A stretch of 64,000 bases of DNA from positions 186,001-250,000 of the forward strand of contig NZ_CP016359.1 of assembly GCF_001951155.1 (NCBI RefSeq). The letters run 5' to 3'. Shown piece by piece: positions 1 through 9,309 of this stretch. Each line of letters begins with the position of its first letter. Position 1 is the first letter of the stretch. Position numbers and translations under genes: made by a program. The notes under the pieces were generated by a model, which was not told the DNA's origin, made no database searches, and saw only the letters and a list, made by a program, of their open reading frames with translations. This DNA comes from Christiangramia flava JLT2011. GTDB lineage: Bacteria > Bacteroidota > Bacteroidia > Flavobacteriales > Flavobacteriaceae.

Positions 1-710
<710 letters not shown>

Positions 711-759
711 TCAATTTTTCAATCACTAAAAGTCAATCTTTATGCCAGCACAAATCTTA

Positions 760-788
760 TGACACCTTGTCACTTTTTCTGAAAAAGT
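760..788. promoter_or_regulatory. Two adjacent palindromes upstream of dnaK
   Basis: TGACACCTTGTCA (760-772) is a 5-bp inverted repeat around 3 bases, and ACTTTTTCTGAAAAAGT (772-788) is an 8-bp inverted repeat around one base. They abut each other 80-110 bases upstream of the dnaK start, in the dnaK-sdaA divergent region. They look like protein-binding sites or a heat-shock control region. No CIRCE element is visible here. The function is inferred from position only. Confidence 0.4.
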
Positions 789-842
789 CTGTCAATCCCA
801 GGTTTTATAACCTGCTGAAAAAATTTTAGACTTTCTGCAATA

Positions 843-876
843 TTTGATGCGTGAGAATTACAAATCCTTATTTTTG
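843..876 (+). promoter_or_regulatory. Bacteroidota-type promoter for sdaA
   Basis: TTTG at 843-846, 22 bases, then TATTTTTG at 869-876 matches the Bacteroidota sigma-ABfr pattern (TTG near -33, TAnnTTTG near -7). Transcription would start near 882, about 15 bases before the sdaA ATG. The pattern match is direct; activity is inferred. Confidence 0.5.
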
Positions 877-896
877 TTTCAAAATTTAGATTCGGA

Positions 897-2330
897 ATGC
901 GAAAAATTGAATGTATCAGTGTTTTTGATATGTTGAAAGTAGGTGTCGGTCCTTCCAGTTCTCATACCTTAGGTCCCTGGCGCGCTGCTCAACGGTGGAT
1001 CGCCGAACTGAAAGCGAAAGACCGGTTCGATAAAGTCGTGAATATCCACGTGGATCTTTACGGTTCCCTGAGCCTGACAGGTAAAGGTCATGCTACTGAC
1101 GTTGCTACCGTTCTCGGACTTCTGGGCCATGACCCGGTTACAATGGACATTTCCATCATCGAATCTGAAATTGAAAAAATCAAGAGAACAGCTATTCTGA
1201 ATTTCAACCAGGAACGCGAAATCCAGTTCACTTTTAAGGAAGACGTCAAGTTCAACCGAAAATTCCTCGAATTTCATCCAAACGGAATCACCTTTCGCGC
1301 ATTGATGAACGACGGCAAAAAATGCAATTCTTCATTTTATTCTATCGGCGGCGGATTTGTGGTGAAAAAAGAGCGTAAGAACGCCAGTAAAAAGATCAAA
1401 AATTTCCAACAGTTTCCGTTTCCTATTGAAAAAGCCACTGAACTGGTGGACTATTGTAAAACCGAAAATAAAACTATTTCCGAGATCGTCCTGGAGAACG
1501 AACGTTCCCTGAGAAGCGATGAGGAGATCGATAAAGGTCTGCATCAGATCTGGGATACCATGCTGGAATCCATGTATATTGGTTGCCATACGGAAGGAAC
1601 GCTTCCCGGCGGACTCAACGTGAAACGGCGCGCCTTTGAAATGCACCAGCGATTGATTGGTGAAACCAGTTATAACGATGTAAATGACTGGATACCTGCA
1701 ATTCGTAATACCGAAGTCAAATTCCGCCAGATCCTGAAATGGGTTAGTTGCTTTGCGCTTAGCGTAAATGAAGTGAACGCTTCTTTAGGTCGCGTAGTAA
1801 CCGCTCCTACGAACGGAAGCGCCGGAACGGTCCCTGCGGTAATGATGTATTATATGACCATTGAAAATCACGAAGCGACCTTTGAAGACCTGAAAAGGTT
1901 CATGCTGGTAGCCGGAGAAATTGGCAGTCTCTTTAAAAAGGGTGCGACCATTTCGGCAGCGATGGGCGGTTGCCAGGCTGAAATTGGCGTTTCCAGCGCC
2001 ATGGCTGCCGGTGGTCTGGCTGAATTATTAGGTGGCACACCAGAGCAGGTCTTAATGGCCAGTGAGATAGCCATGGAACATCATCTTGGCTTAACCTGTG
2101 ACCCTATTGGCGGTCTCGTTCAGGTTCCGTGTATCGAAAGAAATGCGATGGGAGCAATAAAAGCCATAAATGCCGCTGAAATTGCATTGGAAAGCGACGC
2201 GACAAGGGCTAAAGTGCCATTGGATAAAGTAATTGAAACGATGTGGGATACCGCAAAAGATATGAATTCCAAATACAAGGAAACATCTGAAGGCGGTTTG
2301 GCGGTAAAGGTAAATTTGAGTGACTGCTAA
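897..2330 (+). CDS. sdaA: L-serine ammonia-lyase (Fe-S type, single chain)
   Basis: Deaminates L-serine to pyruvate and ammonia in the cytoplasm using a [4Fe-4S] cluster instead of pyridoxal phosphate. At 477 aa it is the fused form, with the beta-type domain first and the alpha-type domain after it. GPSSSHTLGPWRAA lies near residues 18-31, typical of the N-terminal domain. NGSAGTVPAV, GGCQAEIGVSSAMAAGG and CDPIGGLVQVPC lie in the C-terminal half, supplying cysteines expected to hold the cluster. The start is the ATG at 897, the first residue of the conserved MRKIECISVFDMLKVGVGPSS opening. The next gene starts two bases after the stop, so the two are probably co-transcribed. Confidence 0.95.
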   Translation: MRKIECISVFDMLKVGVGPSSSHTLGPWRAAQRWIAELKAKDRFDKVVNIHVDLYGSLSLTGKGHATDVATVLGLLGHDPVTMDISIIESEIEKIKRTAILNFNQEREIQFTFKEDVKFNRKFLEFHPNGITFRALMNDGKKCNSSFYSIGGGFVVKKERKNASKKIKNFQQFPFPIEKATELVDYCKTENKTISEIVLENERSLRSDEEIDKGLHQIWDTMLESMYIGCHTEGTLPGGLNVKRRAFEMHQRLIGETSYNDVNDWIPAIRNTEVKFRQILKWVSCFALSVNEVNASLGRVVTAPTNGSAGTVPAVMMYYMTIENHEATFEDLKRFMLVAGEIGSLFKKGATISAAMGGCQAEIGVSSAMAAGGLAELLGGTPEQVLMASEIAMEHHLGLTCDPIGGLVQVPCIERNAMGAIKAINAAEIALESDATRAKVPLDKVIETMWDTAKDMNSKYKETSEGGLAVKVNLSDC

Positions 2331-2332
2331 AA

Positions 2333-3019
2333 ATGGAAGTGCTTTACAAACGGGACCTGGGATTCAAGATCAAAAACCTGTTCAGGAATTTTGGTTTGAT
2401 GATCGCCTGCTACATCCTGTTTTTCTTCCTGATGGGCATGCTGAATGCCTATTTTCCGGAACTTGACCTGAAGCAATATCAGCAAAGTGATTTGCTGGAA
2501 ACCCTTACTGAAAATCCGTTGAAATTCTTTTTCCTGGCAGTCATTCTCGCGCCGGTCGTAGAAGAAAGTCTGTTCCGCAGCCTGCTGAAACCTTCCGAAC
2601 AAAATCTGAAGCTTTTTTTCTGCTCCATTCTATACATCGTTGGCCTGGTCCTCATGCCGGAAAACGCCCATTGGACTTTAAAATATTTGCTGCTATTCCT
2701 GTGTATTGCCTTTTTTTACTACGCTCTGGGGGAATTGATCCCAGAAAAGCTCATGAAAAAGATCAATTACTGGATCTATCGCAGGTACCTTTTAATCTGG
2801 ATTTTTAGCGCGGTCATTTTCGGGTTTGTGCATATTTTCAATTACGTGGAAAGTTTTCAGATAGACCTCGTGCTGCTAATCATGATCTTCCCGAGGATCA
2901 TTGCCGGTTTTTTCTTCGGAAAAATAAAACTGGAAAACCGTGAAATGTTCTGGCCAATAGCGCTTCACAGCCTGAATAACCTCATGGTATTCCTTGTCAT
3001 GTTTCCAATCCTGGAATAG
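2333..3019 (+). CDS. CPBP-family intramembrane metalloprotease
   Basis: A 228-aa multi-pass membrane protein of the CAAX protease/bacteriocin-processing (CPBP, Abi) family. The three signature elements are visible: EESLFRSLL (EExxxR type, near residues 82-90), FGFVHIFNY (FxxxH, near 163-171) and HSLNN close to the C terminus. These supply the glutamates and histidines thought to bind metal within the membrane. Hydrophobic segments occur near residues 17-35, 60-75, 94-108, 115-135, 150-170 and 178-200. The substrate is unknown; family members in other bacteria process peptides or provide self-immunity. It follows sdaA with a 2-base gap, probably a co-transcription partner without functional meaning. 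Confidence 0.85.
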   Translation: MEVLYKRDLGFKIKNLFRNFGLMIACYILFFFLMGMLNAYFPELDLKQYQQSDLLETLTENPLKFFFLAVILAPVVEESLFRSLLKPSEQNLKLFFCSILYIVGLVLMPENAHWTLKYLLLFLCIAFFYYALGELIPEKLMKKINYWIYRRYLLIWIFSAVIFGFVHIFNYVESFQIDLVLLIMIFPRIIAGFFFGKIKLENREMFWPIALHSLNNLMVFLVMFPILE

Positions 3020-3145
3020 ATTAACATAACCTTAAAAATAGTTCTACAGGCCATTTCGTACCTTCTGCTTTCAAAAAAATTGCAGGAAATAAGGAGTGTG
3101 AATTTTCAGTTTTCACTTCCTCTTCCTTAATCAAAAAAGAAACTA

Positions 3146-4150
3146 ATGAAAGCAGCAGTTATTGAAAAAGCAGGCGGAAAATTCATCGTTAAAGACGTTG
3201 ATAAACCATCTCCTGCCGAAAATGAAGTTCTAATAAAAGTAGAAGCCTGCGGAATTTGTCATTCTGATAATTTCGTAAAGGAAGGCGGTTTTCCCGGACT
3301 GGAATACCCGCGAATTCCCGGGCATGAAGTCGTTGGAATTGTAGAAGAAGTTGGTTCTAACGTGTCCAATTGGGAAAAAGGCCAGCGCGTAGGTGTAGGT
3401 TGGCATGGCGGCCATTGTTTCGAATGCGAGCCTTGTCGCCGCGGGGATTTCATTAATTGTGAGAACGGAAAAGTAAGTGGAATTCACTACGACGGTGGTT
3501 ACGCGGAATATATGACCGCTCCAAAAGAAGCCATCGCCAAGGTGCCAGATGAGCTCTCTTCAGCTGATGCCGCTCCCCTATTATGCGCCGGAATTACCGT
3601 TTATAATGCGCTTAGAAACTCCGGAATTCGTGCCGGTGATGTGGTCGCCGTGCAGGGAATTGGCGGTTTGGGTCACCTGGCCATTCAGTATGCCTCTAAA
3701 ATGGGAATGCGAACCGTCGCAATTTCTCACAATGACGATAAAAAAGACCTCGCGGAAAAACTTGGTGCCCACCATTTCATCAATACTGGAAATTCAGACG
3801 GAGCCAAAGAATTGCAAAAATTAGGAGGCGCCAAACTGATTCTGGCAACAGCCCCACACAGCGATGCGATTTCTTCCGTGGTAGACGGTTTGGGAATTGA
3901 TGGTAAGCTACTGATGGTTGCCGCGACAGGAGAACCCATCGAAGTTTCTCCAATGCAATTGCTGATGGGAAGAAAATCGGCTGCCGGTTGGCCAAGTGGT
4001 ACCGCAATGGACTCAGAAGACACACTGAATTTCAGCGCTATGACCGGAACCACACCGATGATCGAGGAATATTCGCTGGATGATGTCAATGAAGCGTTCG
4101 ATAAAATGATGAACAATAAAGCACGTTTCAGAGTTGTACTGAAACCCTAG
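3146..4150 (+). CDS. Zinc-dependent alcohol dehydrogenase
   Basis: A 334-aa medium-chain dehydrogenase/reductase, probably NAD(P)-dependent oxidation of alcohols or reduction of aldehydes in the cytoplasm. The catalytic zinc ligands are expected at CGICHSD (near 36-42) and the GHEVVG motif (near 59-64). The structural zinc site is the CFECEPCRRGDFINC cysteine run near 91-105. The Rossmann dinucleotide loop is GIGGLGHLA near residues 170-178. The start is an ATG preceded by an A-rich stretch. It stands alone, followed by a strong terminator, so it is probably monocistronic. Substrate preference cannot be read from sequence. Confidence 0.93.
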   Translation: MKAAVIEKAGGKFIVKDVDKPSPAENEVLIKVEACGICHSDNFVKEGGFPGLEYPRIPGHEVVGIVEEVGSNVSNWEKGQRVGVGWHGGHCFECEPCRRGDFINCENGKVSGIHYDGGYAEYMTAPKEAIAKVPDELSSADAAPLLCAGITVYNALRNSGIRAGDVVAVQGIGGLGHLAIQYASKMGMRTVAISHNDDKKDLAEKLGAHHFINTGNSDGAKELQKLGGAKLILATAPHSDAISSVVDGLGIDGKLLMVAATGEPIEVSPMQLLMGRKSAAGWPSGTAMDSEDTLNFSAMTGTTPMIEEYSLDDVNEAFDKMMNNKARFRVVLKP

Positions 4151-4171
4151 ATTTTTCTGATTCCAAAGTGG

Positions 4172-4209
4172 AAAAGCCGGAAATTCACCCTTGATTTTCC
4201 GGCTTTTTT
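4172..4209 (+). terminator. Intrinsic terminator after the alcohol dehydrogenase gene
   Basis: AAAAGCCGGAAA (4172-4183) pairs with TTTTCCGGCTTTT and runs into a T tract (to 4209). It lies 22 bases after the dehydrogenase stop, on the same strand. Confidence 0.85.
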
Positions 4210-4240
4210 ATATGTATCTTTGCCAATATTCCGAGAATTC

Positions 4241-5284
4241 ATGCGATCAAAATATCATCTTTTCATCATCACTATCCTTTGTGGCCTACTCCTCATTTCC
4301 TGTAAAGATGAGAAAAAATCGGGTCCTGAAATGGTGGTAGAACCAGCTCCGGAATCGCATGTGAAAGGCACCTATCATGAAATTTACCTAAAAGAGATCA
4401 GTTATATCAAAGCACGAGTGGACTCGGCTTCTACAGAAGGAATGGTGCAGATCCCGGGCGGCACTTATATGATGGGTGGTAACAGTGATCAGGCAAAAGA
4501 AAATGAGTTTCCCCGTCATCAGGAAACCGTAAAAGAGCTTTGGGTAGATGAAACAGAAGTAACCAATGCCCAATTCCGAAGGTTTATTGAAGAAACCGGA
4601 TATGTTACCACGGCAGAACGAACCTTTGAGATCAACGGAAAAAAATACCCGCCGGGTGCGCTGGTTTTCGATCCATTCAATCCGCAATGGTGGTGGAAAT
4701 TTGTAAAGGATGCCAATTGGAAACAACCGGAAGGCCCCGGCAGCAATATCGAGGGAAAAGATGATTATCCCGTCGTCCAGGTTTCCTGGTATGACGCGAA
4801 AGCTTATGCTAAATGGGCGGGGAAAAGACTGCCCACCGAAGTCGAATTTGAATATTTCAACCGAGCCGGAAATGACAGTTTGATCTATAATTGGGGCAAT
4901 GATTACAGCCTGGCGGCGGAGCATGCGAATTATTTCCAGGGAAACTTTCCTTTCGATAACTGGAATGAAGATTCTTTCCCAGGTCTGGCGCCTGTGAAAA
5001 GTTTTGCTCCTAACCAGTTTGGGTTATATGATACCACCGGAAATGTTTGGGAATGGTGTCTGGACACCTACTATCCAGATGCCTATTCCAGGCAAATTGG
5101 AAAAGAAGAGGGCTATTTCAAAGATTTTATCAGCGGAAAACAGGAAAAAGTCATACGCGGCGGTTCTTTTTTATGCAGTGAGATGTATTGTACCGGCTAC
5201 CGTACCTCGGCGCGGATGAGTTCCACACCAGACACTGGCCTTCAGCATACGGGTTTTCGCTGCGTTAAAGATGTGGAGCGTTAA
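4241..5284 (+). CDS. Formylglycine-generating-enzyme-like (SUMF1) lipoprotein
   Basis: The protein (347 aa from the ATG at 4241; an in-frame TTG at 4220 is less likely) begins with a lipoprotein signal ending in LLISC, so it should be exported and lipid-anchored. The body is an FGE-sulfatase domain: GMVQIPGGTYMMGG, VDETEVTNAQFRRFI, YPVVQVSWYDAKAYAKWAG, RLPTEVEFEY, TGNVWEWC, and C-terminal GGSFLCSEMYC followed by HTGFRC. The C-x4-C pair in SFLCSEMYC is the copper-binding active-site pair of genuine formylglycine-generating enzymes, which convert a cysteine in sulfatases to formylglycine. No sulfatase gene lies in this window. Many Bacteroidota members with this fold (GldK/J type) lack the pair, so real catalytic activity is plausible. 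The stop overlaps the convergent downstream gene by 4 bases. Confidence 0.85.
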   Translation: MRSKYHLFIITILCGLLLISCKDEKKSGPEMVVEPAPESHVKGTYHEIYLKEISYIKARVDSASTEGMVQIPGGTYMMGGNSDQAKENEFPRHQETVKELWVDETEVTNAQFRRFIEETGYVTTAERTFEINGKKYPPGALVFDPFNPQWWWKFVKDANWKQPEGPGSNIEGKDDYPVVQVSWYDAKAYAKWAGKRLPTEVEFEYFNRAGNDSLIYNWGNDYSLAAEHANYFQGNFPFDNWNEDSFPGLAPVKSFAPNQFGLYDTTGNVWEWCLDTYYPDAYSRQIGKEEGYFKDFISGKQEKVIRGGSFLCSEMYCTGYRTSARMSSTPDTGLQHTGFRCVKDVER

Positions 5285-5736
5285 TCACATTTTTTATTCC
5301 GGGTATCGATAAGATGCACGATCTTCCATTGATCTTCCAGCTTGACCAGCGTGAAATTGTTGACGCCGCAATGGGAAAAATTCCCGTTATAGTAAAATTC
5401 GTAAGCTGTATTCACCACGGCTAAAGGACCATTTTCTTCCACTTTAAAATTCAACAACCTTTCTTCGAATTTGGAATCGGCCGGGATGGAGGCAATAGAC
5501 TTCAGAAAATGTTCAAAAGGCTCAGAATTCAGTAATTTCTTTCCTTCCGTGTTGATGGAAATGGATTGTAACTGAACTCCTTCCGAAGCCATATTTTTTA
5601 AAGCCAGCGTATCCTGCTCGTGAAATGCCTTAAAAAATTCTTCTACGAAATCCTGTGGTGACTCGCCTGATTTTTTTGTTTGGGCGGAAGTGTTTGCAGC
5701 TGCCATAATCAACAGAAAGAAAATTATTTTTTTCAT
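5281..5736 (-). CDS. Secreted NTF2-like (SnoaL/DUF4440-type) protein
   Basis: A 151-aa protein with a clear cleavable signal peptide (MKKIIFFLLIMAAANTSAQ). The remainder resembles small NTF2-like alpha+beta proteins: an early helix with EEFFKAFHEQDTLALKNMASEGV, a central strand FKVEENGPLAVVNTAYEFYYNG, and the closing NFTLVKLEDQWKIVHLIDTR typical of DUF4440/SnoaL-like domains. No catalytic role is evident; such proteins bind small ligands or act as stress proteins in the periplasm. It converges with the FGE-like gene, sharing the stop region (4-base overlap), and diverges from panB. Confidence 0.7.
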   Translation of the reverse strand: MKKIIFFLLIMAAANTSAQTKKSGESPQDFVEEFFKAFHEQDTLALKNMASEGVQLQSISINTEGKKLLNSEPFEHFLKSIASIPADSKFEERLLNFKVEENGPLAVVNTAYEFYYNGNFSHCGVNNFTLVKLEDQWKIVHLIDTRNKKCD

Positions 5737-5747
5737 GCTTTGCGTCT

Positions 5748-5779
5748 TTTGAATGTGGTTCCCGAATTTAGTACTTTTA
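5748..5779 (+). promoter_or_regulatory. Promoter for panB
   Basis: TTTG at 5748-5751, a 20-base spacer, and TACTTTTA at 5772-5779 fit the TTTG/TAnnTTTG pattern. The predicted start is near 5785, supporting the ATG at 5801 as the translation start. Confidence 0.5.
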
Positions 5780-5800
5780 CTTCAAATTAAAACTTCGAAA

Positions 5801-6619
5801 ATGTCAACCGCCAAGAAAGCTTATAAAAGAGTTACCACCAAATCCCTTGTAGATATGAAGGCTCAGGGAGAAAAAATTGCCATGCTGACCGCCTATGATT
5901 ACACGATGGCGCAGATCGTGGACGGCGCCGGGATTGATGTGATCCTGGTTGGCGACTCTGCCAGCAATGTCATGGCGGGACATGAAACCACCCTGCCTAT
6001 CACTTTAGACCAGATGATTTACCATGCTTCCGGCGTGGTACGCGCAATCAAACGTTCCCTGGTTGTGGTAGATCTGCCTTTCGGAAGCTATCAAAGCGAC
6101 CCGAAAGAAGCGCTGCGTTCGGCTATCAGGATCATGAAGGAAAGTGGTGCCCATGCGGTGAAACTGGAGGGCGGTAAAGAAGTGAAAGATTCGATTAAAA
6201 GAATTTTACATGCCGGGATTCCTGTAATGGGACATTTAGGCCTTACCCCGCAATCTATTTACAAATTCGGGACTTATACCGTTCGCGCGAAAGAAGACGA
6301 AGAAGCTGAAAAACTGAAGAACGATGCGAAAATGCTGGAAAAAATGGGTTGTTTTGCAGTTGTCCTGGAAAAAGTTCCCGCCAGCCTGGCAAAAGAAGTC
6401 GCGGAGAGCATCAATATCCCCGTGATTGGTATTGGGGCTGGAAATGGCGTTGACGGGCAGGTTCTCGTCGTGCACGACCTTTTGGGGATGACGCACGAAT
6501 TCAACCCAAGATTTCTTAGGCGTTACGCTGATCTCCATTCGGAAATGACCAAAGCTTTCGAAAATTATCGCGATGATGTGAAAAGCCGGGATTTCCCATC
6601 AGATCAGGAACAATATTGA
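5801..6619 (+). CDS. panB: 3-methyl-2-oxobutanoate hydroxymethyltransferase
   Basis: PanB transfers a hydroxymethyl group from methylenetetrahydrofolate to 2-oxoisovalerate, the first committed step of pantothenate and coenzyme A synthesis. Its substrate is the direct precursor of valine, made by the ilv operon in this same window. I chose the ATG at 5801 (272 aa, [15 protein letters not shown]) over an in-frame ATG at 5753 because it fits the family length and leaves room for a promoter. Family motifs: [60 protein letters not shown] and [17 protein letters not shown]. Confidence 0.96.
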   Translation: MSTAKKAYKRVTTKSLVDMKAQGEKIAMLTAYDYTMAQIVDGAGIDVILVGDSASNVMAGHETTLPITLDQMIYHASGVVRAIKRSLVVVDLPFGSYQSDPKEALRSAIRIMKESGAHAVKLEGGKEVKDSIKRILHAGIPVMGHLGLTPQSIYKFGTYTVRAKEDEEAEKLKNDAKMLEKMGCFAVVLEKVPASLAKEVAESINIPVIGIGAGNGVDGQVLVVHDLLGMTHEFNPRFLRRYADLHSEMTKAFENYRDDVKSRDFPSDQEQY

Positions 6620-6671
6620 TGCCTCTCAAAAATTAGTTGTATTCTGAATTTTTCCCTGAAAACTTGAATTT

Positions 6672-7373
6672 TTGAACTCCGAAAACGCACATTCCAATAA
6701 AGATAATCTTCAGGTTCTTTACGAAGATAATCATATCATTGTGGTGAACAAGCGCCCAGGCGATATCGTTCAGGGTGATAAAACAGGTGACAAACCGCTC
6801 AGCGAGGTGGTGAAATCATTTCTAAAGGAAAAATATAACAAGCCCGGAAACGTGTATTTAGGTGTGGTTCACAGGCTGGATCGCCCCACGAGCGGTATTG
6901 TGCTTTTCAGCAAAACTTCGAAAGCTCTGCCTCGGCTGAATAAACTTTTTCAGCAGAAAGACGCCAAAAAGACCTACTGGGCGATCGTAAAGAACAGGCC
7001 GCCTCAAGAGCAGGACCGTTTGGTTCATTACATGAAGCGAAACTCGAAGCAAAATAAATCGTACGCCCATATTAAAGAGGTTCCCGATAGTAAAAAAGCC
7101 ATTTTGCATTACCAGCTCATCCAGGAACTGGACAATTATTTTGTACTTAGGATCGACCTGGAAACCGGCCGGCATCACCAGATCCGTAGTCAGCTTTCGG
7201 CAATTGGCTGCCCTATTAAGGGCGACCTTAAATACGGTTTTGACCGAAGCAACAAAGATGCGAGCATTCACCTGCATGCCCGGGAATTACAGTTCATTCA
7301 TCCGGTAAAAAATGAACTGGTGCATGTCATTGCACCCGCTCCAGACGACAGCCTTTGGAATGCAATAAAATAA
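6672..7373 (+). CDS. RluA-family pseudouridine synthase
   Basis: A 233-aa single-domain pseudouridine synthase that isomerises a uridine in rRNA or tRNA. The catalytic motif HRLDRPTSGIVLF (near residues 66-78) contains the essential aspartate. RIDLETGRHHQIRSQL and GDLKYG are further RluA hallmarks. There is no S4 domain, as in RluA/RluC short forms. The apparent start is TTG at 6672; the conserved part begins at LQVLYEDNHIIVVNKRPG, so the start is not exact. The target position cannot be deduced. It follows panB closely and could be read from the panB promoter. Confidence 0.9.
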   Translation: MNSENAHSNKDNLQVLYEDNHIIVVNKRPGDIVQGDKTGDKPLSEVVKSFLKEKYNKPGNVYLGVVHRLDRPTSGIVLFSKTSKALPRLNKLFQQKDAKKTYWAIVKNRPPQEQDRLVHYMKRNSKQNKSYAHIKEVPDSKKAILHYQLIQELDNYFVLRIDLETGRHHQIRSQLSAIGCPIKGDLKYGFDRSNKDASIHLHARELQFIHPVKNELVHVIAPAPDDSLWNAIK

Positions 7374-7594
7374 TTGCCAATTTCCATTCTCAGAAGCGAT
7401 CGTATCCTTTTACTTCATAGCTGTGGCGTGAATAGCTGAATTTTGACAAACTTCAATTTCAGAAATCCGTACAGCAGCAATCTTTTCAGAAGAAATTGAA
7501 AGAGGTAAATTTCATAAGGTCCTTGCCTGAAACAAAATTAATCGGCGGCCAAATCTATTTTATTAGTAATTTAGTTCTGCTTAAAATTTATATC

Positions 7595-8440
7595 ATGAAA
7601 TGGAAAGGTAGAAGACAAAGTTCAAACGTAGAAGATCGGCGCGGGATGTCTGGTCGCGGAAAACTAGTTGCCGGCGGTGGAATCATTGGCCTGATCTTCG
7701 TTATTGCGCAGTTTGTGCTGAGCGACGGTGATGTATCAGTACTGGAACAGCTCCAGGACCCCGGAACCAGCCAAACAGAGCAGCGTGAACTTACTGCGGA
7801 AGAAAAAGAGCTGGGCGATTTTACAGAAGTAGTTCTTGCCGATACGGAAGATGTTTGGAACGAGATCTTTGCCTCCCAGAATATGACCTACAACGAACCA
7901 GGAATGGTGCTTTTTTCGGATGCTGTGCGCACCGGCTGCGGAAACGCTTCAGCCGCCACCGGCCCTTTCTATTGTCCTGCCGATCAGAAAGTGTATATGG
8001 ACCTCACTTTTTTTGAAGAACTACGCACCCGTTTCGGAGCAAAAGGCGGGGATTTTGCAATTGCCTACGTGATCGCTCATGAGGTTGGGCATCATGTTCA
8101 GAATGTGCTGGGAACCGCCAGCGAAGTACGAAGATTGCAACAGCAAAGCAGCCAGACTGAAGCCAATGAACTCTCTGTTGCGATGGAACTTCAGGCCGAT
8201 TTTTATGCCGGTATCTGGGCGCACTACAACCAGGAATATTTGCAGGAAGGCGATATCGAGGAAGCACTAAGCGCCGCGAATGCCGTTGGTGATGACGCCA
8301 TCCAGCGCAGGGTTTCAGGAAATGTCAACCCCGACTCCTTTACGCATGGAACTTCCAAACAACGCATGGAGTGGTTTATGAAAGGATACCGATCTGGAGA
8401 TATGAACCAGCGGGATACGTTCAGCGCATTGCTTCATTAG
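7595..8440 (+). CDS. Neutral zinc metallopeptidase (YpfJ-like, DUF4537/zinc_peptidase_like)
   Basis: From the ATG at 7595 (MKWKGRRQSSNVEDRRG) the protein has 281 aa. A single N-terminal membrane anchor (LVAGGGIIGLIFVIAQFVL, near 24-42) follows a charged tail, so the catalytic part should sit outside the cytoplasmic membrane. The metal site is AYVIAHEVGHHVQ with the HExxH signature (near 164-168). GCGNASAATGPFYCPADQKVYMDL just before it is the diagnostic family stretch. The downstream ELQADFYAGIW supplies a third ligand glutamate or aspartate. The physiological substrate is unknown. It ends in a 4-base overlap with the convergent EamA gene. Confidence 0.9.
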   Translation: MKWKGRRQSSNVEDRRGMSGRGKLVAGGGIIGLIFVIAQFVLSDGDVSVLEQLQDPGTSQTEQRELTAEEKELGDFTEVVLADTEDVWNEIFASQNMTYNEPGMVLFSDAVRTGCGNASAATGPFYCPADQKVYMDLTFFEELRTRFGAKGGDFAIAYVIAHEVGHHVQNVLGTASEVRRLQQQSSQTEANELSVAMELQADFYAGIWAHYNQEYLQEGDIEEALSAANAVGDDAIQRRVSGNVNPDSFTHGTSKQRMEWFMKGYRSGDMNQRDTFSALLH

Positions 8441-9309
8441 GCCGCTCTTTTAAAAGAAAACAGACTTTCAATCACTACGGCGCTAATAATCAGCGTACCG
8501 CCTATAATCGTCTCGGTACCGGGAATTTCTTCCAGAAACAATATTCCGAGCAAAATTCCGTAGACAGGCTGAATGCTGCTCATGATACTGGCTGTGGTAA
8601 TGGAAAAATTCCGAAAACTCATCAGGAAAAGTGTGTGACCAATGCAGGTGGTCAAAATGGCCAGGACCAGCAGTGGCTTCCACTGCCCTATCACCTGCGG
8701 AAGATCAGCAATGAATGCTGCGGGAATGAGGCAAACGCACACGGTCGCAATCTGATAAAGCATCAAAACCGAGCCGTTGTATTTCTGAATTTTCGGTTTC
8801 ATAATAATATTCCGAAGCGAGTAAAAAACTGCGGAAACCATTCCGAAGAGGACAGCGATAAAATAGGAATTTTCAAAATCGATATCGGGCGTAAGAAAAT
8901 AGACTCCGGTCAAAACCAGGACCCCAAGTGCCAGGTGCAGTTTGCGGAAACCGGTTTTCAGAATAATGGGTTCCAAAAATGCGGTGATCACGGGATAGGT
9001 GAACAATGACAACAATCCAATTGCCACATTAGACAATCTCAGGGAATAGAAATAAGTCACCCAATGCAGGCAGAGAAAGACCCCAGCCAGCAAGACTTTT
9101 CCAACATCTGCCCAGTTTTCCAGTTTCAGGCTTTGCTTGCGCAATTTCAGAAAAACAAAAAATAGCACACTGGCCACCAGTGTTCGAAAAAAAATAGTCA
9201 CCGGCGGTGACAAGCTGATATACCTTCCCAAAACCCCGGAAGTACTGATAATCAGCACTGCCAAGTTGAGCTGGAGGATATTGAAAATGTGATTTTTGTT
9301 TGAGTGCAA
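8437..9309 (-). CDS. EamA/DMT-family membrane transporter
   Basis: A 290-aa protein with about ten hydrophobic segments in two EamA repeats, the architecture of drug/metabolite transporters that export amino acids or other metabolites. The first repeat starts at LNLAVLIISTSGVLGRYISLSP; the second includes SIQPVYGILLGILFLEEIPG and ends with IIGGTLIISAVVI. The start appears to be TTG at 9309, directly after the stop of the upstream gene, suggesting translational coupling. The substrate is unknown. Confidence 0.85.
   Translation of the reverse strand: MHSNKNHIFNILQLNLAVLIISTSGVLGRYISLSPPVTIFFRTLVASVLFFVFLKLRKQSLKLENWADVGKVLLAGVFLCLHWVTYFYSLRLSNVAIGLLSLFTYPVITAFLEPIILKTGFRKLHLALGVLVLTGVYFLTPDIDFENSYFIAVLFGMVSAVFYSLRNIIMKPKIQKYNGSVLMLYQIATVCVCLIPAAFIADLPQVIGQWKPLLVLAILTTCIGHTLFLMSFRNFSITTASIMSSIQPVYGILLGILFLEEIPGTETIIGGTLIISAVVIESLFSFKRAA

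Noticed and set aside
3093..3120. Imperfect palindrome upstream of the alcohol dehydrogenase gene
   Set aside because: Arms are short and off-centre; could easily be chance in AT-rich sequence.
8371..9009. 212-aa plus-strand ORF opposite the EamA gene
   Set aside because: Composition is low-complexity and no family is recognisable; it is antisense to a clear membrane transporter.
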